64,000 nucleotides of DNA from Gracilinema caldarium DSM 7334 (GTDB lineage: Bacteria; Spirochaetota; Spirochaetia; Treponematales; Breznakiellaceae), in contig NC_015732.1 in NCBI RefSeq assembly GCF_000219725.1, forward strand, positions 744,001 to 808,000. Reading direction: 5' to 3'. The notes beneath the pieces were generated by a model. It ran no database searches, had not been told where the DNA came from, and was given only the letters and a program-made list of their open reading frames with translations. Position 1 is the stretch's first letter; each line of letters starts with the position of its first letter. The translations under genes were made by a program, and so were the position numbers. Below, piece by piece: positions 1-8,552 of the stretch.

Positions 1-2
1 AG

Positions 3-503
3 ATCAACAACGAAATGTATTCGGCATATCTGTATATGGCCATGTCAGCCGATTGTTCAAGTAAAGGGTTGAATGGCTTTGCTAAATGGTTCATGGTTCA
101 ATACCATGAAGAAATGTTCCATGCCATGAAAATGTATAACTACCTGCTAGATCAGGGAGAGGCAGTACACCTGCAGGAGATTAAGGAACCACCAAAAACT
201 TTTACATCGGTCAAAGAAATGTTTGAAAAGACCTTGGAACATGAAAAATTTGTCACCAAATCTATTCATGAGATAGCTAACCTAGCCCAGAAAGAGCAGG
301 ATCATGCCACATATACCTTTATTCAGTGGTATGTCACTGAACAGATAGAAGAAGAAAAGAACGATATGGAAATTCTTCAGCGGCTTACACTCGCCGGTGA
401 ATCCGGGCCAGGTCTTTTCATGCTCGATAGCGCTTTGGGTGCTCGGGCCCTCACGGTGCAGACTGACTTTTCAGTAGGTGTTCCCATTTCAGCGAATGGC
501 TAG
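3..503 (+). CDS. ftnA: Non-heme ferritin (5' end outside window)
   Basis: Iron-storage ferritin of the bacterial FtnA type: oxidises Fe(II) at a di-iron centre and stores it as mineral in a 24-mer shell in the cytoplasm. The reading frame is open to the left edge (INNEMYSAYLY precedes the first visible ATG at 15), so about 15-20 N-terminal residues are missing. The visible 166 residues carry the family pattern: the E of NNEMYSAYLY, the EEMFHAMK helix (E..H), the QWYVTEQIEEE helix, and the LAGESGPGLFMLD turn that follows the four-helix bundle. The C-terminus is slightly longer than in E. coli FtnA and ends in a non-conserved stretch. A hairpin terminator follows. Identification is by resemblance to FtnA and is secure at family level. 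Confidence 0.93.
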   Translation: MNNEMYSAYLYMAMSADCSSKGLNGFAKWFMVQYHEEMFHAMKMYNYLLDQGEAVHLQEIKEPPKTFTSVKEMFEKTLEHEKFVTKSIHEIANLAQKEQDHATYTFIQWYVTEQIEEEKNDMEILQRLTLAGESGPGLFMLDSALGARALTVQTDFSVGVPISANG

Positions 504-555
504 CGCATGGGATACCGAATTACATTGTGCTTCGTATAGTAACATTGAATCTATG

Positions 556-600
556 ATCAGGTTGTTGCAATACCGTATACCATGCAATAACCTGATTTTT
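556..600 (+). terminator. Rho-independent terminator after ferritin
   Basis: A 14-bp stem (556-569 with 583-596, one G-U pair) beginning ATCAGGTTG and ending AACCTGAT is followed by five T residues. It lies 50 bases beyond the ferritin stop and before the next gene. Confidence 0.85.
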
Positions 601-638
601 CATGCCTGTTCTGTTTTAAGTTATTTTTTTCAGTTATA

Positions 639-2285
639 ATGAACATTATGAGAGAGCCCGTATCACTCCTAGGCCTATGGATGCTCTTGTTCATAGCAAT
701 AGAGCCCAGTTTTACCAAGGAAGTGAGCTCCTATGATTCTTATCTGGAATCAGACGGAACAGGAATAACTATAAACAGTATCCCAGCAAAAGCGAAGGTT
801 TATATTGATGGAATTCAACGGGGTATTACACCGCTTTCATTATCAAACTTGGCACCGGGTAAATACCAAGTTACCTTAGTTAAGGAAGGATATGAGAAGC
901 GGACTATTTTTGTAACTTTATTAGAAGGGAAGCATCTGGACTTGACGCTGGAAATGTTTCAGGCGATGGGTCAGCTGATCATCAACCTTGAACGGGTATC
1001 CACTGCTCCTAGTCCTGAGAAACTACCACTAAGAGCAGAGCTCTATGTAGATAACATAAAGTCAGATACTACCTTCCTGTCCTTAGTAGCTGGTTGGCAT
1101 AAAATAAGGATAGAAGCCTTTGGGTGGGATTCAGTAGAAAAAACTGTGCTGGTGCTTCAAGATTTTACCCAGGTACTAACTGTTTCCTTAGAACCAGCAC
1201 AATTTAAAATTAGTGATTTTCGATCCGAACGAATACGACTTAATCCCCATAACCCAGGCCTGTTGGGATCTGCCGGTATTGCATTTCAGGTAAACGCCAC
1301 TGGTACAGGCTCAATCATTATCTATGATACCATAAACACCCCTGTATATGAATATCATTTTAAACCCTTTACCGAATATACCCAACGCATGAATTGGATG
1401 GGAACCGATAAGCAGGGCAATAAGCTGCCTGATGGGCTTTATAGAGTTGTACTTACAGCAACTTCAATTCCCTATGACATGAGTGATCCCATTCAATATG
1501 AGGAAGAACTATTTATACATATTGATTCTTCACTGGTTATTCGGCCTTGGAGCATTGGTAGCGGTGGGGCTGGGCTTGTATATCTTTCCATTCCAGAAAC
1601 CATAGCCCCATTGTCTTTTCAGACCGATACTCGTCTTGCCTTTGGTTTTCCCTTTGGTGTAGATAACGCTTTTTCCTCGGTTCCGTTTTCGTTGGGACTA
1701 CGGTTTTCTCCCATAGACACCTGGGAAATATCCTTTTCCGGTGAATTTGATGCTCACAGGGATTCTTCTGCCAATCAAGGTAGTCTAAATTTACGTAAAA
1801 AATTGTTTGCTGCAAATAATAGTATCCCCTTAGCTTTGGGAGCAGATTTTTCATGGACATTATCGGAGGTTTCAACTCATGATGACCCTTATATGGTTAG
1901 TTGGTCTGGGGCTCAGGGTGGTCCACGATTTGGTTTATCTTTTCTGATCCCCTTGGGATCCTATTTTAGTGTAGGTATGAGCCCAGGTCTTGTATGGTCC
2001 ATGGATATGTTCACCTATCATACATCTCCTATTCCAAATTATGAATTAGAGATGGGTATTTTGGGTATCGGTGAAACTATAACCGGTGGTGTTTCAGCAA
2101 AGATGCTCTGGCAAAATGTACAAGATACTCAGCTCAGTTGGAACAAATTGCTTATTATGACTGCGACCGAATTACATTGGTTCCCAAAACCTTCGGTTCT
2201 GGTATTTCATCTTTCAGGAGGATTGTGGCTTTTCCAAGAAAAATTAGGTGGTTTTGGCAGTATTGGTTTCGGACTTATTCATTAA
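639..2285 (+). CDS. PEGA-domain envelope protein with FlgD-like Ig repeat
   Basis: Predicted exported protein of 548 residues. An N-terminal hydrophobic segment (about 8-25) looks like a signal peptide. Residues about 37-100 form a clear PEGA domain (SIPAKAKVYIDGIQRGITPL, then LAPGKYQVTL and KEGYEKR). Residues about 110-187 look like a second, diverged PEGA copy. Residues about 205-285 resemble the FlgD Ig fold (YDTINTPVYEY, then WMGTDKQGNKLPDGLYRVVL). The last 220 residues are rich in alternating polar and hydrophobic stretches and could be an outer-membrane beta-barrel. PEGA domains are common in surface and S-layer-like proteins of spirochaetes. There is no good ribosome-binding site before 639; ATG at 648 is an alternative start. 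Exact function unknown. Confidence 0.75.
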   Translation: MNIMREPVSLLGLWMLLFIAIEPSFTKEVSSYDSYLESDGTGITINSIPAKAKVYIDGIQRGITPLSLSNLAPGKYQVTLVKEGYEKRTIFVTLLEGKHLDLTLEMFQAMGQLIINLERVSTAPSPEKLPLRAELYVDNIKSDTTFLSLVAGWHKIRIEAFGWDSVEKTVLVLQDFTQVLTVSLEPAQFKISDFRSERIRLNPHNPGLLGSAGIAFQVNATGTGSIIIYDTINTPVYEYHFKPFTEYTQRMNWMGTDKQGNKLPDGLYRVVLTATSIPYDMSDPIQYEEELFIHIDSSLVIRPWSIGSGGAGLVYLSIPETIAPLSFQTDTRLAFGFPFGVDNAFSSVPFSLGLRFSPIDTWEISFSGEFDAHRDSSANQGSLNLRKKLFAANNSIPLALGADFSWTLSEVSTHDDPYMVSWSGAQGGPRFGLSFLIPLGSYFSVGMSPGLVWSMDMFTYHTSPIPNYELEMGILGIGETITGGVSAKMLWQNVQDTQLSWNKLLIMTATELHWFPKPSVLVFHLSGGLWLFQEKLGGFGSIGFGLIH

Positions 2286-2306
2286 GATAATAGAGGAGAC
2301 AGGGCT

Positions 2307-3512
2307 ATGTATGAACGGATGAAACAGGATCTGGAACAGCGGTTGCATGAACTGGAAACCCAGGGTTTATACAAGATCGAGCGGGTACTGCAGGGGGCCC
2401 AGGGGCCGGAAATCAGTGTCCGTCTTTCCAATGGAAAAACTATTTCAGCATTGAACTTTTGTGCCAACAATTACCTGGGTCTTGCAAACCGGCCTGAACT
2501 CATTGCAGCTGCTACCAAAGCAATGCAGGAGTGGGGCTATGGTCTTTCATCGGTCCGTTTTATCTGCGGCACCCAGGAACAGCACCGGCTTCTGGAACAG
2601 GAACTTTCTGCCTTTCTCGGGACCGAGGACACTATTCTGTTCTCTTCCTGCTTTGATGCAAACGGAGGTGTTTTTGAGGCTCTCTTGGATGCAGACTCAG
2701 CGATTCTGACCGATGCCTTAAACCATGCATCGATCATCGATGGGGTGCGGCTTTGCAAGGCCCGCCGGCTTATCTATAACCATATGGATATGGCCGATTT
2801 AGAGCAGAAATTGCGGGAAGCGGCCGATGCCAAGTACCGGATGATTGTAACCGACGGGGTCTTCTCCATGGACGGCGATATCGCAGATTTAAAATCCATC
2901 TGCGATCTGGCGGACCAGTACGATGCCCTAGTATTGGTGGATGACAGCCATGCGACCGGTTTTATCGGTCCCCATGGCCGGGGTACCGCCGAACATTGGA
3001 ATATACAGGACCGGGTGGATCTTATTACGACTACCTTTGGGAAGGCTCTGGGCGGAGCCTCGGGGGGCTGTGTTTCGGGCCGCCGGGAACTGATTCAGTG
3101 GCTCAGGCAGAAGGCTCGGCCCTATCTCTTCAGTAATACCCTCGCACCAGCCATTGTGGGCGCTACCCGGGAAGCCCTGAGAATTGCCGCCGAAGCCCAG
3201 GATTTGAGAAACCAGCTTGCACGAAACACTATGCGATTCCGGCGGGCCATGGAAGCCGCAGGATTCACGATCCGGCAGGGACATCATCCCATTGTACCCA
3301 TCATGCTGGGGGATGAAAAACTGGCGGTTCAGATGGCCAAGGCCTTGCTTGATGAGGGTATTTATGTTATTGCTTTCAGTTATCCTGTAGTGCCCCGGGG
3401 GCTTGCACGGATCCGTGTTCAGCTGTCTGCGGTCCACACTGATGAAATGGTAGATCGCTGTGTTGCGGCTTTCATCAAGGTTGGTAAGGCTTTGGGCGCC
3501 CTGAAAACTTAA
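2307..3512 (+). CDS. kbl: Glycine C-acetyltransferase (2-amino-3-ketobutyrate CoA ligase)
   Basis: PLP enzyme of the alpha-oxoamine synthase family that interconverts 2-amino-3-oxobutyrate plus CoA with glycine plus acetyl-CoA in threonine breakdown. It has 401 residues, close to the usual 398. Visible family motifs are NYLGLANRPELI (55-66), the SSVRFICGTQEQH segment (81-93), the cofactor-binding DDSHATGF (212-219) and the Schiff-base lysine K246 in TTTFGKALGGASGG. The start has a strong GAGGAG site at 2292-2297. Threonine dehydrogenase (tdh), the usual partner, is not adjacent. AONS and serine palmitoyltransferase are relatives, but the NFCANNYLGL and FICGTQEQH wording matches KBL best. Confidence 0.93.
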   Translation: MYERMKQDLEQRLHELETQGLYKIERVLQGAQGPEISVRLSNGKTISALNFCANNYLGLANRPELIAAATKAMQEWGYGLSSVRFICGTQEQHRLLEQELSAFLGTEDTILFSSCFDANGGVFEALLDADSAILTDALNHASIIDGVRLCKARRLIYNHMDMADLEQKLREAADAKYRMIVTDGVFSMDGDIADLKSICDLADQYDALVLVDDSHATGFIGPHGRGTAEHWNIQDRVDLITTTFGKALGGASGGCVSGRRELIQWLRQKARPYLFSNTLAPAIVGATREALRIAAEAQDLRNQLARNTMRFRRAMEAAGFTIRQGHHPIVPIMLGDEKLAVQMAKALLDEGIYVIAFSYPVVPRGLARIRVQLSAVHTDEMVDRCVAAFIKVGKALGALKT

Positions 3513-3579
3513 GGGTGGGAGATTTGTAGATTAAGTTTCGATATTATGTGCGCCATTATGTGCGCTTTGTTGGAGTTCT

Positions 3580-4242
3580 ATGCCCCGTCCAATAATTGAC
3601 CGTCGTATTCGGACCGTACCTTCTGTTACCCTCTTTCAACCCGCCGGTTTCTGCCATCAGCATGAACCTGCTGATGTGGTGCTATCCCTAGATGAGTTCG
3701 AAGCCTTGAGACTTGCTGACTATGAAGGTCTTTACCAGGAAGCTGCGGCCCTTCAAATGGGCATTTCCCGGCAAACCTTTGGCCGTATCATAGAAAGTGG
3801 CCGGAAAAAAGTCGCCGATGCTCTGGTTAATGGGAAGGTTCTTCGGGTAGAAGGTGGAAATACGGTACTGCAAAATCGAGATGAGTCGGTCTTACACATT
3901 GCAGTTCCTACTGATAAAGAAGGAAACATTGTTCTCCATTTTGCACATAGTGAATTATTTATTATTTTTACGATAGAGCAGGGAAGTATTATTGCAGAAG
4001 AACAATTGCCTTTTTTGGGGCATTGGAACTGCAAAAGTGGTATAGCAAGTGAAATGGCCAGAAAAAACGTACGGCTCCTGCTTGTCCAGAATATCGGGGA
4101 AGGGGCGGTACGGCACATGGCTTCCTTTGGTATACGGGTTGTACGAGGAGTCAGCGGCCACGCAAGAACGACCCTGGAGCGATTTTTACAGGAAAACGCC
4201 CTCGTTTCTCTTCTTGAGAGGCCTTTTCCAAGGCCTCTTTAA
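3580..4242 (+). CDS. DUF134 HTH domain fused to DIM (NifX-like) domain
   Basis: A 220-residue two-domain protein. Residues 1-100 are a DUF134 module: MPRP start, CHQ segment, then LSLDEFEALRLADYEGLYQEAAALQMGISRQTFGRI, which forms a sigma-like helix-turn-helix. Residues about 108-210 are a dinitrogenase iron-molybdenum cofactor (DIM/NifX) domain: IAVPTDKEGNIVLHFAHSELFIIF, then LLVQNIGEGAVRHMASFGIRVVRGVSG. In many anaerobes DUF134 proteins sit beside DIM proteins and MinD-type ATPases, and here the two are fused. The domains suggest a DNA-binding protein that senses a metal or Fe-S state, perhaps tied to the ORP-like cluster at 26.4-30.6 kb; that link is inference. A terminator hairpin overlaps its last codons. 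Confidence 0.85.
   Translation: MPRPIIDRRIRTVPSVTLFQPAGFCHQHEPADVVLSLDEFEALRLADYEGLYQEAAALQMGISRQTFGRIIESGRKKVADALVNGKVLRVEGGNTVLQNRDESVLHIAVPTDKEGNIVLHFAHSELFIIFTIEQGSIIAEEQLPFLGHWNCKSGIASEMARKNVRLLLVQNIGEGAVRHMASFGIRVVRGVSGHARTTLERFLQENALVSLLERPFPRPL
4217..4240 (+). terminator. Hairpin overlapping the 3' end of the DUF134-DIM gene
   Basis: Perfect 9-bp inverted repeat AGAGGCCTT / AAGGCCTCT with a 4-base loop and a short T run, inside the last codons (ERPFPRPL) and just before the TAA. It lies between convergent genes and may end transcription from either side. Confidence 0.6.
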
Positions 4243-4273
4243 ATGTAGCGACCTTGTTACTACAGCCCCAAGC

Positions 4274-5530
4274 TCATTTTGCAAGGACCTGTTCCCGGTC
4301 TGCCAAAGTAACCGTGAGCGTCAGGGGCTTTCCGTTTCTATTAATTTCTACGGCTATCTTATCTCCCGGTTTGTTATCCTCCAGAGCTGAATAGAGATCT
4401 GCAAGGCGGCTTATTTTGATCCCATCTACCATAGTAATGATATCGCCTCCTAAATAGATGACGCTGTTTCCGTATCGTACCGGTTCACTACCCTGCCGGA
4501 TACCTGCCCGTTCTGCAAAGCCGCCCTTTTTTGTCTGGGATACCAGGAGTCCCGAAGTGACAGGCAATTTTGCATAATTCACCAGGGCAGGGAAGAGCTG
4601 TACCACCGTTGCATCAATCCAGCCCCGGCGGACCTTGCCATACTGAATAAGCTCTGCGACAACCCGCTTTGCAGTATTCACTGGTACTGCAAACCCAATA
4701 CCTACTGACCCACCTGAAGGAGAATAGATCATAGTATTAATACCAATCATCCGGCCCATGGCGTCTAAAAGAGGTCCACCAGAATTTCCCGGGTTAATAG
4801 AAGCATCGGTCTGAATCATGTCCCGGATAATGGTGTTGCTTGAGCTTTGGATAGGGCGTCCAAGACCGGATACAATACCTACGGTCAGTGTTCGTTCCAA
4901 TGCAAAGGGGTTCCCAATAGCCAGCACCTTCTGTCCTACCTTAAGGTTCCCTGAATCGCCAAAGGGGATTGTTTTCAGTTGAACCCCCTTGGGCGGATCA
5001 AACTTTAAAACCGCCAGATCGTTTTCAGGATCCGTGCCGATGACTTTACCTTCGAATTGACTCCCATCCGCCAGGTTGATGAAAATCTTGTAGGCATTTT
5101 CAATGACATGGTTATTGGTAAGTACATATCCCCGGGTGTCGATGATAGATCCTGAACCTGAGCCGCCATCTTGAGGAACCGGCTCCAGGAACCAGTTTAT
5201 AGCTACCGTTTCGGTGGTAATGTTGACCACCGCCTCATTGAGTCGTTCATAGACATCGATATTTTCAAGCTCATCCTGAGTATATGGAGTGATTTCTGCT
5301 ACTGGAAGAGCCTTTTTTGTCTCTACTGATTGCTGAAGCTGTACAGAAGGAAAGACAACCTCGTTTGCGTTAGTGGTATATGTATTATTGCCTGTCCCTT
5401 TCGATTCTGTAGTAGTTGAACCATTCATATATGGAACTTTTATAAAACCTAATCCAATGGCAAAAAGGGCTACCAAAAGCCCAGTTAAGAGGGAATAAAA
5501 AATAAGCTGTCCCCGGCTGTAAAGCTTCAT
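4274..5530 (-). CDS. HtrA/DegP-family serine protease with PDZ domain
   Basis: Membrane-anchored trypsin-like protease of 418 residues for envelope protein quality control. Residues 9-30 are a single N-terminal membrane segment that would place the protease outside the cytoplasm. The catalytic triad is visible: H141 in TNNHVIENA, D171 in DPENDLAVL and S250 in INPGNSGGPLLD. Residues about 310-412 form one C-terminal PDZ domain (SGLLVSQTKKGGFAERAGI, GGDIITMVDGIKI). Having one PDZ makes it more like DegS or HtrA of Gram-positives than two-PDZ DegP. The 5' end faces the FecR/PQQ lipoprotein, so the two may share a divergent promoter region. Confidence 0.95.
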   Translation of the reverse strand: MKLYSRGQLIFYSLLTGLLVALFAIGLGFIKVPYMNGSTTTESKGTGNNTYTTNANEVVFPSVQLQQSVETKKALPVAEITPYTQDELENIDVYERLNEAVVNITTETVAINWFLEPVPQDGGSGSGSIIDTRGYVLTNNHVIENAYKIFINLADGSQFEGKVIGTDPENDLAVLKFDPPKGVQLKTIPFGDSGNLKVGQKVLAIGNPFALERTLTVGIVSGLGRPIQSSSNTIIRDMIQTDASINPGNSGGPLLDAMGRMIGINTMIYSPSGGSVGIGFAVPVNTAKRVVAELIQYGKVRRGWIDATVVQLFPALVNYAKLPVTSGLLVSQTKKGGFAERAGIRQGSEPVRYGNSVIYLGGDIITMVDGIKISRLADLYSALEDNKPGDKIAVEINRNGKPLTLTVTLADREQVLAK

Positions 5531-5608
5531 AGTGTACCTCCAAAATTATTTTTGCCTTCCTTTACTAATCTCTGTAAATATACTGCTTTTTGTGGTACCT
5601 TTACCAGT

Positions 5609-7690
5609 ATGAACAAACGAGTACATTTCTTTGGTTCACTTTTTATTCTCAGTACCCTGTTTGGTTTTCTTATCGGCTGTCAGGCTGGCAGTAAAGAATC
5701 TATCACAGATAACAACAAGCGGGATTTTGCTGAACTCATCACTACTGATACACAAGCTTCGACTCAGGAATCATCGGAACCGCCCAGTTCCATACAACCT
5801 GTGCTGGTTTTCCTACAAGGTTCGGTAAATATACAACGCCAGGGGCAGGCTATCAATGCTACGGAAGGTTTGACCTTGGAAGCGGGAGATATCATCAGTA
5901 CCGGAATCGATGGATCCGCAGAGATTGCGTATGGTTCATTGGGAACTTTACGTCTTCTTCCCCGGACTATCGTGAGTCTGACTGTGATTATATCCCGTGC
6001 CTTAAATCAGTCGGACCGGGATTCAGCGGATATCACGCTGATTGGGGGAACCTTAGCCGCCAAGGTAAAAAAATTATCATCAAAGGATGAATTCCTTGTG
6101 CTGACCCCCAACTGTGCAGCGGGTGTTCGGGGTACCCAGTTTATTGTAAGCTATGAAGAACCACTCCATAAAAACGGAACGATTACGAGGACCGAACGGA
6201 CTCTTGTGGCGGTCCGTGAAGGCTCTGTAGCGGTGCTCCCTAAAGGAAAACTTCTTACCAGTTTGATTGATGGCCGCCAATCCAGTCCTTTAGCTGGAGC
6301 TGTGGTTACGACCGCCCTAGCGCTAGCTCCTAAAGCTGGTCCAGGTCAGGAGGTCTCCATAGGTGGGCAAGAAACCGCTTCAGGTATTGCCCAGGACGAA
6401 ACACTCATCCATCAAGCCGAAAGTGTATATGGAACTCTTGTGGGACAGGCTGAGAATCTTCAGGCTCGAGGAACCGATTTCGATACAATCTCTGACCCGA
6501 TACCGATACTCGCAGCATCTGGATCGGACACCTCAAAGGCATTCACAGAGCTCTCCCGGATTATGCCTGCGTTGCTTCAATCGGAGTATTCACGACAACT
6601 TCTTGAGGTGTTGGATCGCATGAGAGACCCCGGTTCTGACAAAGCTCCATTGCCAGCTAGTCTTCCGGAGCGTTATTTTTCTTTAAAAACAAAAGATGAA
6701 TCTGACAAAACTACAGCTTCCAAGAAACTAACCTATCCAGGACTTGTTTATTCTCATTCCCTCTCTTCTGCGGCATTTACTGGTATGATAAGCCGTTCGG
6801 GGAATACCCTACTCATCTTTGATGCCCTGGGGAACCTTTATGCATTGAATCCTGAGGGCAAGCAACTATGGACCCACTCCGCGCTGGTTGCCTTCACTGC
6901 TCTTGATACTACCGTTGCATTACTTGAATCCCAGGCACTGCGTTTGTATGATGCAGTGACAAAGTCAGAACGAGGCCTGTACCCATTCGATTCGTGGCAA
7001 GCCTTGCCCCAGGCGAAGCCTGTACCGATTCCCAACGGTATAGCCCTGGCGACACCTCGGGGAGTCACCATACTCAGACAGGAGAATGCTGAACTGCTCG
7101 CGGAAATTCCTGTACTTGGAGGCCTAATCTCTCCATTGGTGCTTGCCGATTCGCACCTCATAGCAGTGAGCGGTCAGGGCAAGCTTGTGTTTATCGATAT
7201 TAAGAATAACCGGATCAGTGAAGAGCTTGAACTAAACTTTAAAGATGATGTACTGACGCCTCGTTTTAAGGATGGAAAGGTATTTATCGCTACCAAGAAC
7301 GGACGCCTTGTGGCAGTAGATGTTACAACACATCAAACAATCTGGGATGTGGATCTAGGACAGGGAATTCGCGTTGAACCGGAGGTAGACGGAGAACGGA
7401 TCTATCTCTGGGTACAAAATAAATCCCTTGTGATAGTATCAATACAAAACGGGACTCCTTTTGGAAAACCAATACCAGATGTAGAATCGCCGCCACTTCT
7501 TGCTAAGGGCCGGCTGTATTGGGGCGGGAGCGGGCCAAGCCTCGTTGTGGCCGATTCTGCAACTGGGACTATTCTGAAACGCAGTCCCCTTCCTGATAAG
7601 GTAAGTGCTCGCCCGCTCTTAGTGGACGGAATCCTCTACCTAGGAACCAGTACCGGAAAGTTTATTCGGCTTGATATTGAAAAACTGTAG
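5609..7690 (+). CDS. FecR-domain and PQQ-like beta-propeller lipoprotein
   Basis: Predicted lipoprotein of 693 residues. ATG 5609 is preferred over the in-frame ATG at 5552 because it gives a clean lipoprotein signal, MNKRVHFFGSLFILSTLFGF followed by the lipobox LIGC with C24. Residues about 55-190 form a FecR domain (SVNIQRQGQAINATEGLTLEAGDIISTG; LTPNCAAGVRGTQFIV is the typical TPxaxxxVRGTxF motif). Residues about 380-690 contain PQQ/WD-like blades (FDALGNLYALNPEGKQLW, FIATKNGRLVAVDVTTHQTIWDVDLGQG, VADSATGTI). Such proteins are probably structural or sensory in the envelope. Being divergent from an HtrA protease fits an envelope role; the ligand is unknown. Confidence 0.8.
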   Translation: MNKRVHFFGSLFILSTLFGFLIGCQAGSKESITDNNKRDFAELITTDTQASTQESSEPPSSIQPVLVFLQGSVNIQRQGQAINATEGLTLEAGDIISTGIDGSAEIAYGSLGTLRLLPRTIVSLTVIISRALNQSDRDSADITLIGGTLAAKVKKLSSKDEFLVLTPNCAAGVRGTQFIVSYEEPLHKNGTITRTERTLVAVREGSVAVLPKGKLLTSLIDGRQSSPLAGAVVTTALALAPKAGPGQEVSIGGQETASGIAQDETLIHQAESVYGTLVGQAENLQARGTDFDTISDPIPILAASGSDTSKAFTELSRIMPALLQSEYSRQLLEVLDRMRDPGSDKAPLPASLPERYFSLKTKDESDKTTASKKLTYPGLVYSHSLSSAAFTGMISRSGNTLLIFDALGNLYALNPEGKQLWTHSALVAFTALDTTVALLESQALRLYDAVTKSERGLYPFDSWQALPQAKPVPIPNGIALATPRGVTILRQENAELLAEIPVLGGLISPLVLADSHLIAVSGQGKLVFIDIKNNRISEELELNFKDDVLTPRFKDGKVFIATKNGRLVAVDVTTHQTIWDVDLGQGIRVEPEVDGERIYLWVQNKSLVIVSIQNGTPFGKPIPDVESPPLLAKGRLYWGGSGPSLVVADSATGTILKRSPLPDKVSARPLLVDGILYLGTSTGKFIRLDIEKL

Positions 7691-7697
7691 ACAGATC

Positions 7698-7726
7698 TAA
7701 AAAAGGCTGTCCGGATTCGGACAGCC
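7698..7726 (-). terminator. Terminator for the exported protein at 7751-8470
   Basis: Perfect 9-bp stem GGCTGTCCG / CGGACAGCC (7705-7713 with 7718-7726) with a 4-base loop. On the minus strand it is followed by seven U residues (A run at 7698-7704). Confidence 0.88.
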
Positions 7727-7750
7727 CCATATTAGAAAGACATCAGAGCC

Positions 7751-8470
7751 TTAGCGTTTAACCGCAGTCAGGCCCCCAGCAATTTTGAGAATGTTTTTCT
7801 CAAAGGTTACCTGCAGTTCGCCGTTCCAATTGTACATGGCATCGTCTACACCATTGTCATCGGTAATGATCCCTGTTTTTGTTGCAACACCGGCTTTAAT
7901 TTCCTTGCCGCCGGGAATATTAGCATCCCAAACTTTAGCCCAGTTAATCTTAGCTGCAGAACCATCGGTAGAGAAGTCCGTGTGAATTGCCTGGGGGTTG
8001 GTTCCCTGGATAAGCCCCACAGGACGGCGAACGAAATCACCCTTGGGGAAGGTGAACTTGCCGTTCTTATCGGTAACAAGTTTATATGCAGTGCCCCGGT
8101 GTACATACTGAATGGTGATGACCCCATTAGCCGCTTTGCTTACAGTCAGATTGTCGAGAATCCGCTGATCCTTTGGGGCAACTGCAAACAGGAAAAGTCC
8201 TCGAAGCCCAGTGGGAAGGACTGCCTTGCCTTTCACATCATAGAGGTAGGGCATGAAAATGTGAGTAGAACCCAGTTTGGAAGCCCCAGTGGTGGCATCC
8301 AGGGTGTCCTTTTCTGCAGCCATGTACCGGATGGGGCCAGTAAAGGAAAAATAGTTAGCTGGATCATCGGCAGCGACATTTACCTGATAGTCGATCTTGA
8401 GGTCCTGGGCACAGATCAGACTCCCTAGGACGAAGAGCAGGCTCGATGCAATCAATAATTTTCGACTCAT
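7751..8470 (-). CDS. Exported protein of unknown function
   Basis: A 239-residue protein starting MSRKLLIASSLLFVLGSLICAQDLK, a typical signal peptide with likely cleavage after the alanine near residue 21. The mature part has no Cys and no motif I recognise. It is rich in beta-forming stretches (KIDYQVNVAADDPANYFSFTG, LQVTFEKNILKIAGGLT), so a beta-sandwich periplasmic protein is plausible. A good AGGAGG-type site precedes the start (TCCTCC at about 8476) and its own terminator follows. It shares the strand with the acyl-CoA synthetase upstream, with an 82-base gap, but nothing links their functions. Confidence 0.6.
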   Translation of the reverse strand: MSRKLLIASSLLFVLGSLICAQDLKIDYQVNVAADDPANYFSFTGPIRYMAAEKDTLDATTGASKLGSTHIFMPYLYDVKGKAVLPTGLRGLFLFAVAPKDQRILDNLTVSKAANGVITIQYVHRGTAYKLVTDKNGKFTFPKGDFVRRPVGLIQGTNPQAIHTDFSTDGSAAKINWAKVWDANIPGGKEIKAGVATKTGIITDDNGVDDAMYNWNGELQVTFEKNILKIAGGLTAVKR

Positions 8471-8552
8471 ATATTCCTCCTAAATGCTAAAATGAATCAG
8501 ATACATGAGTATTTTAGTATGAAAAACTTCATAATGCAAGTAATATTAATAA

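Noticed and set aside
5552-5608. Upstream ATG giving a longer FecR/PQQ protein
   Set aside because: The extra 19 residues precede a complete lipoprotein signal peptide and would disturb it.
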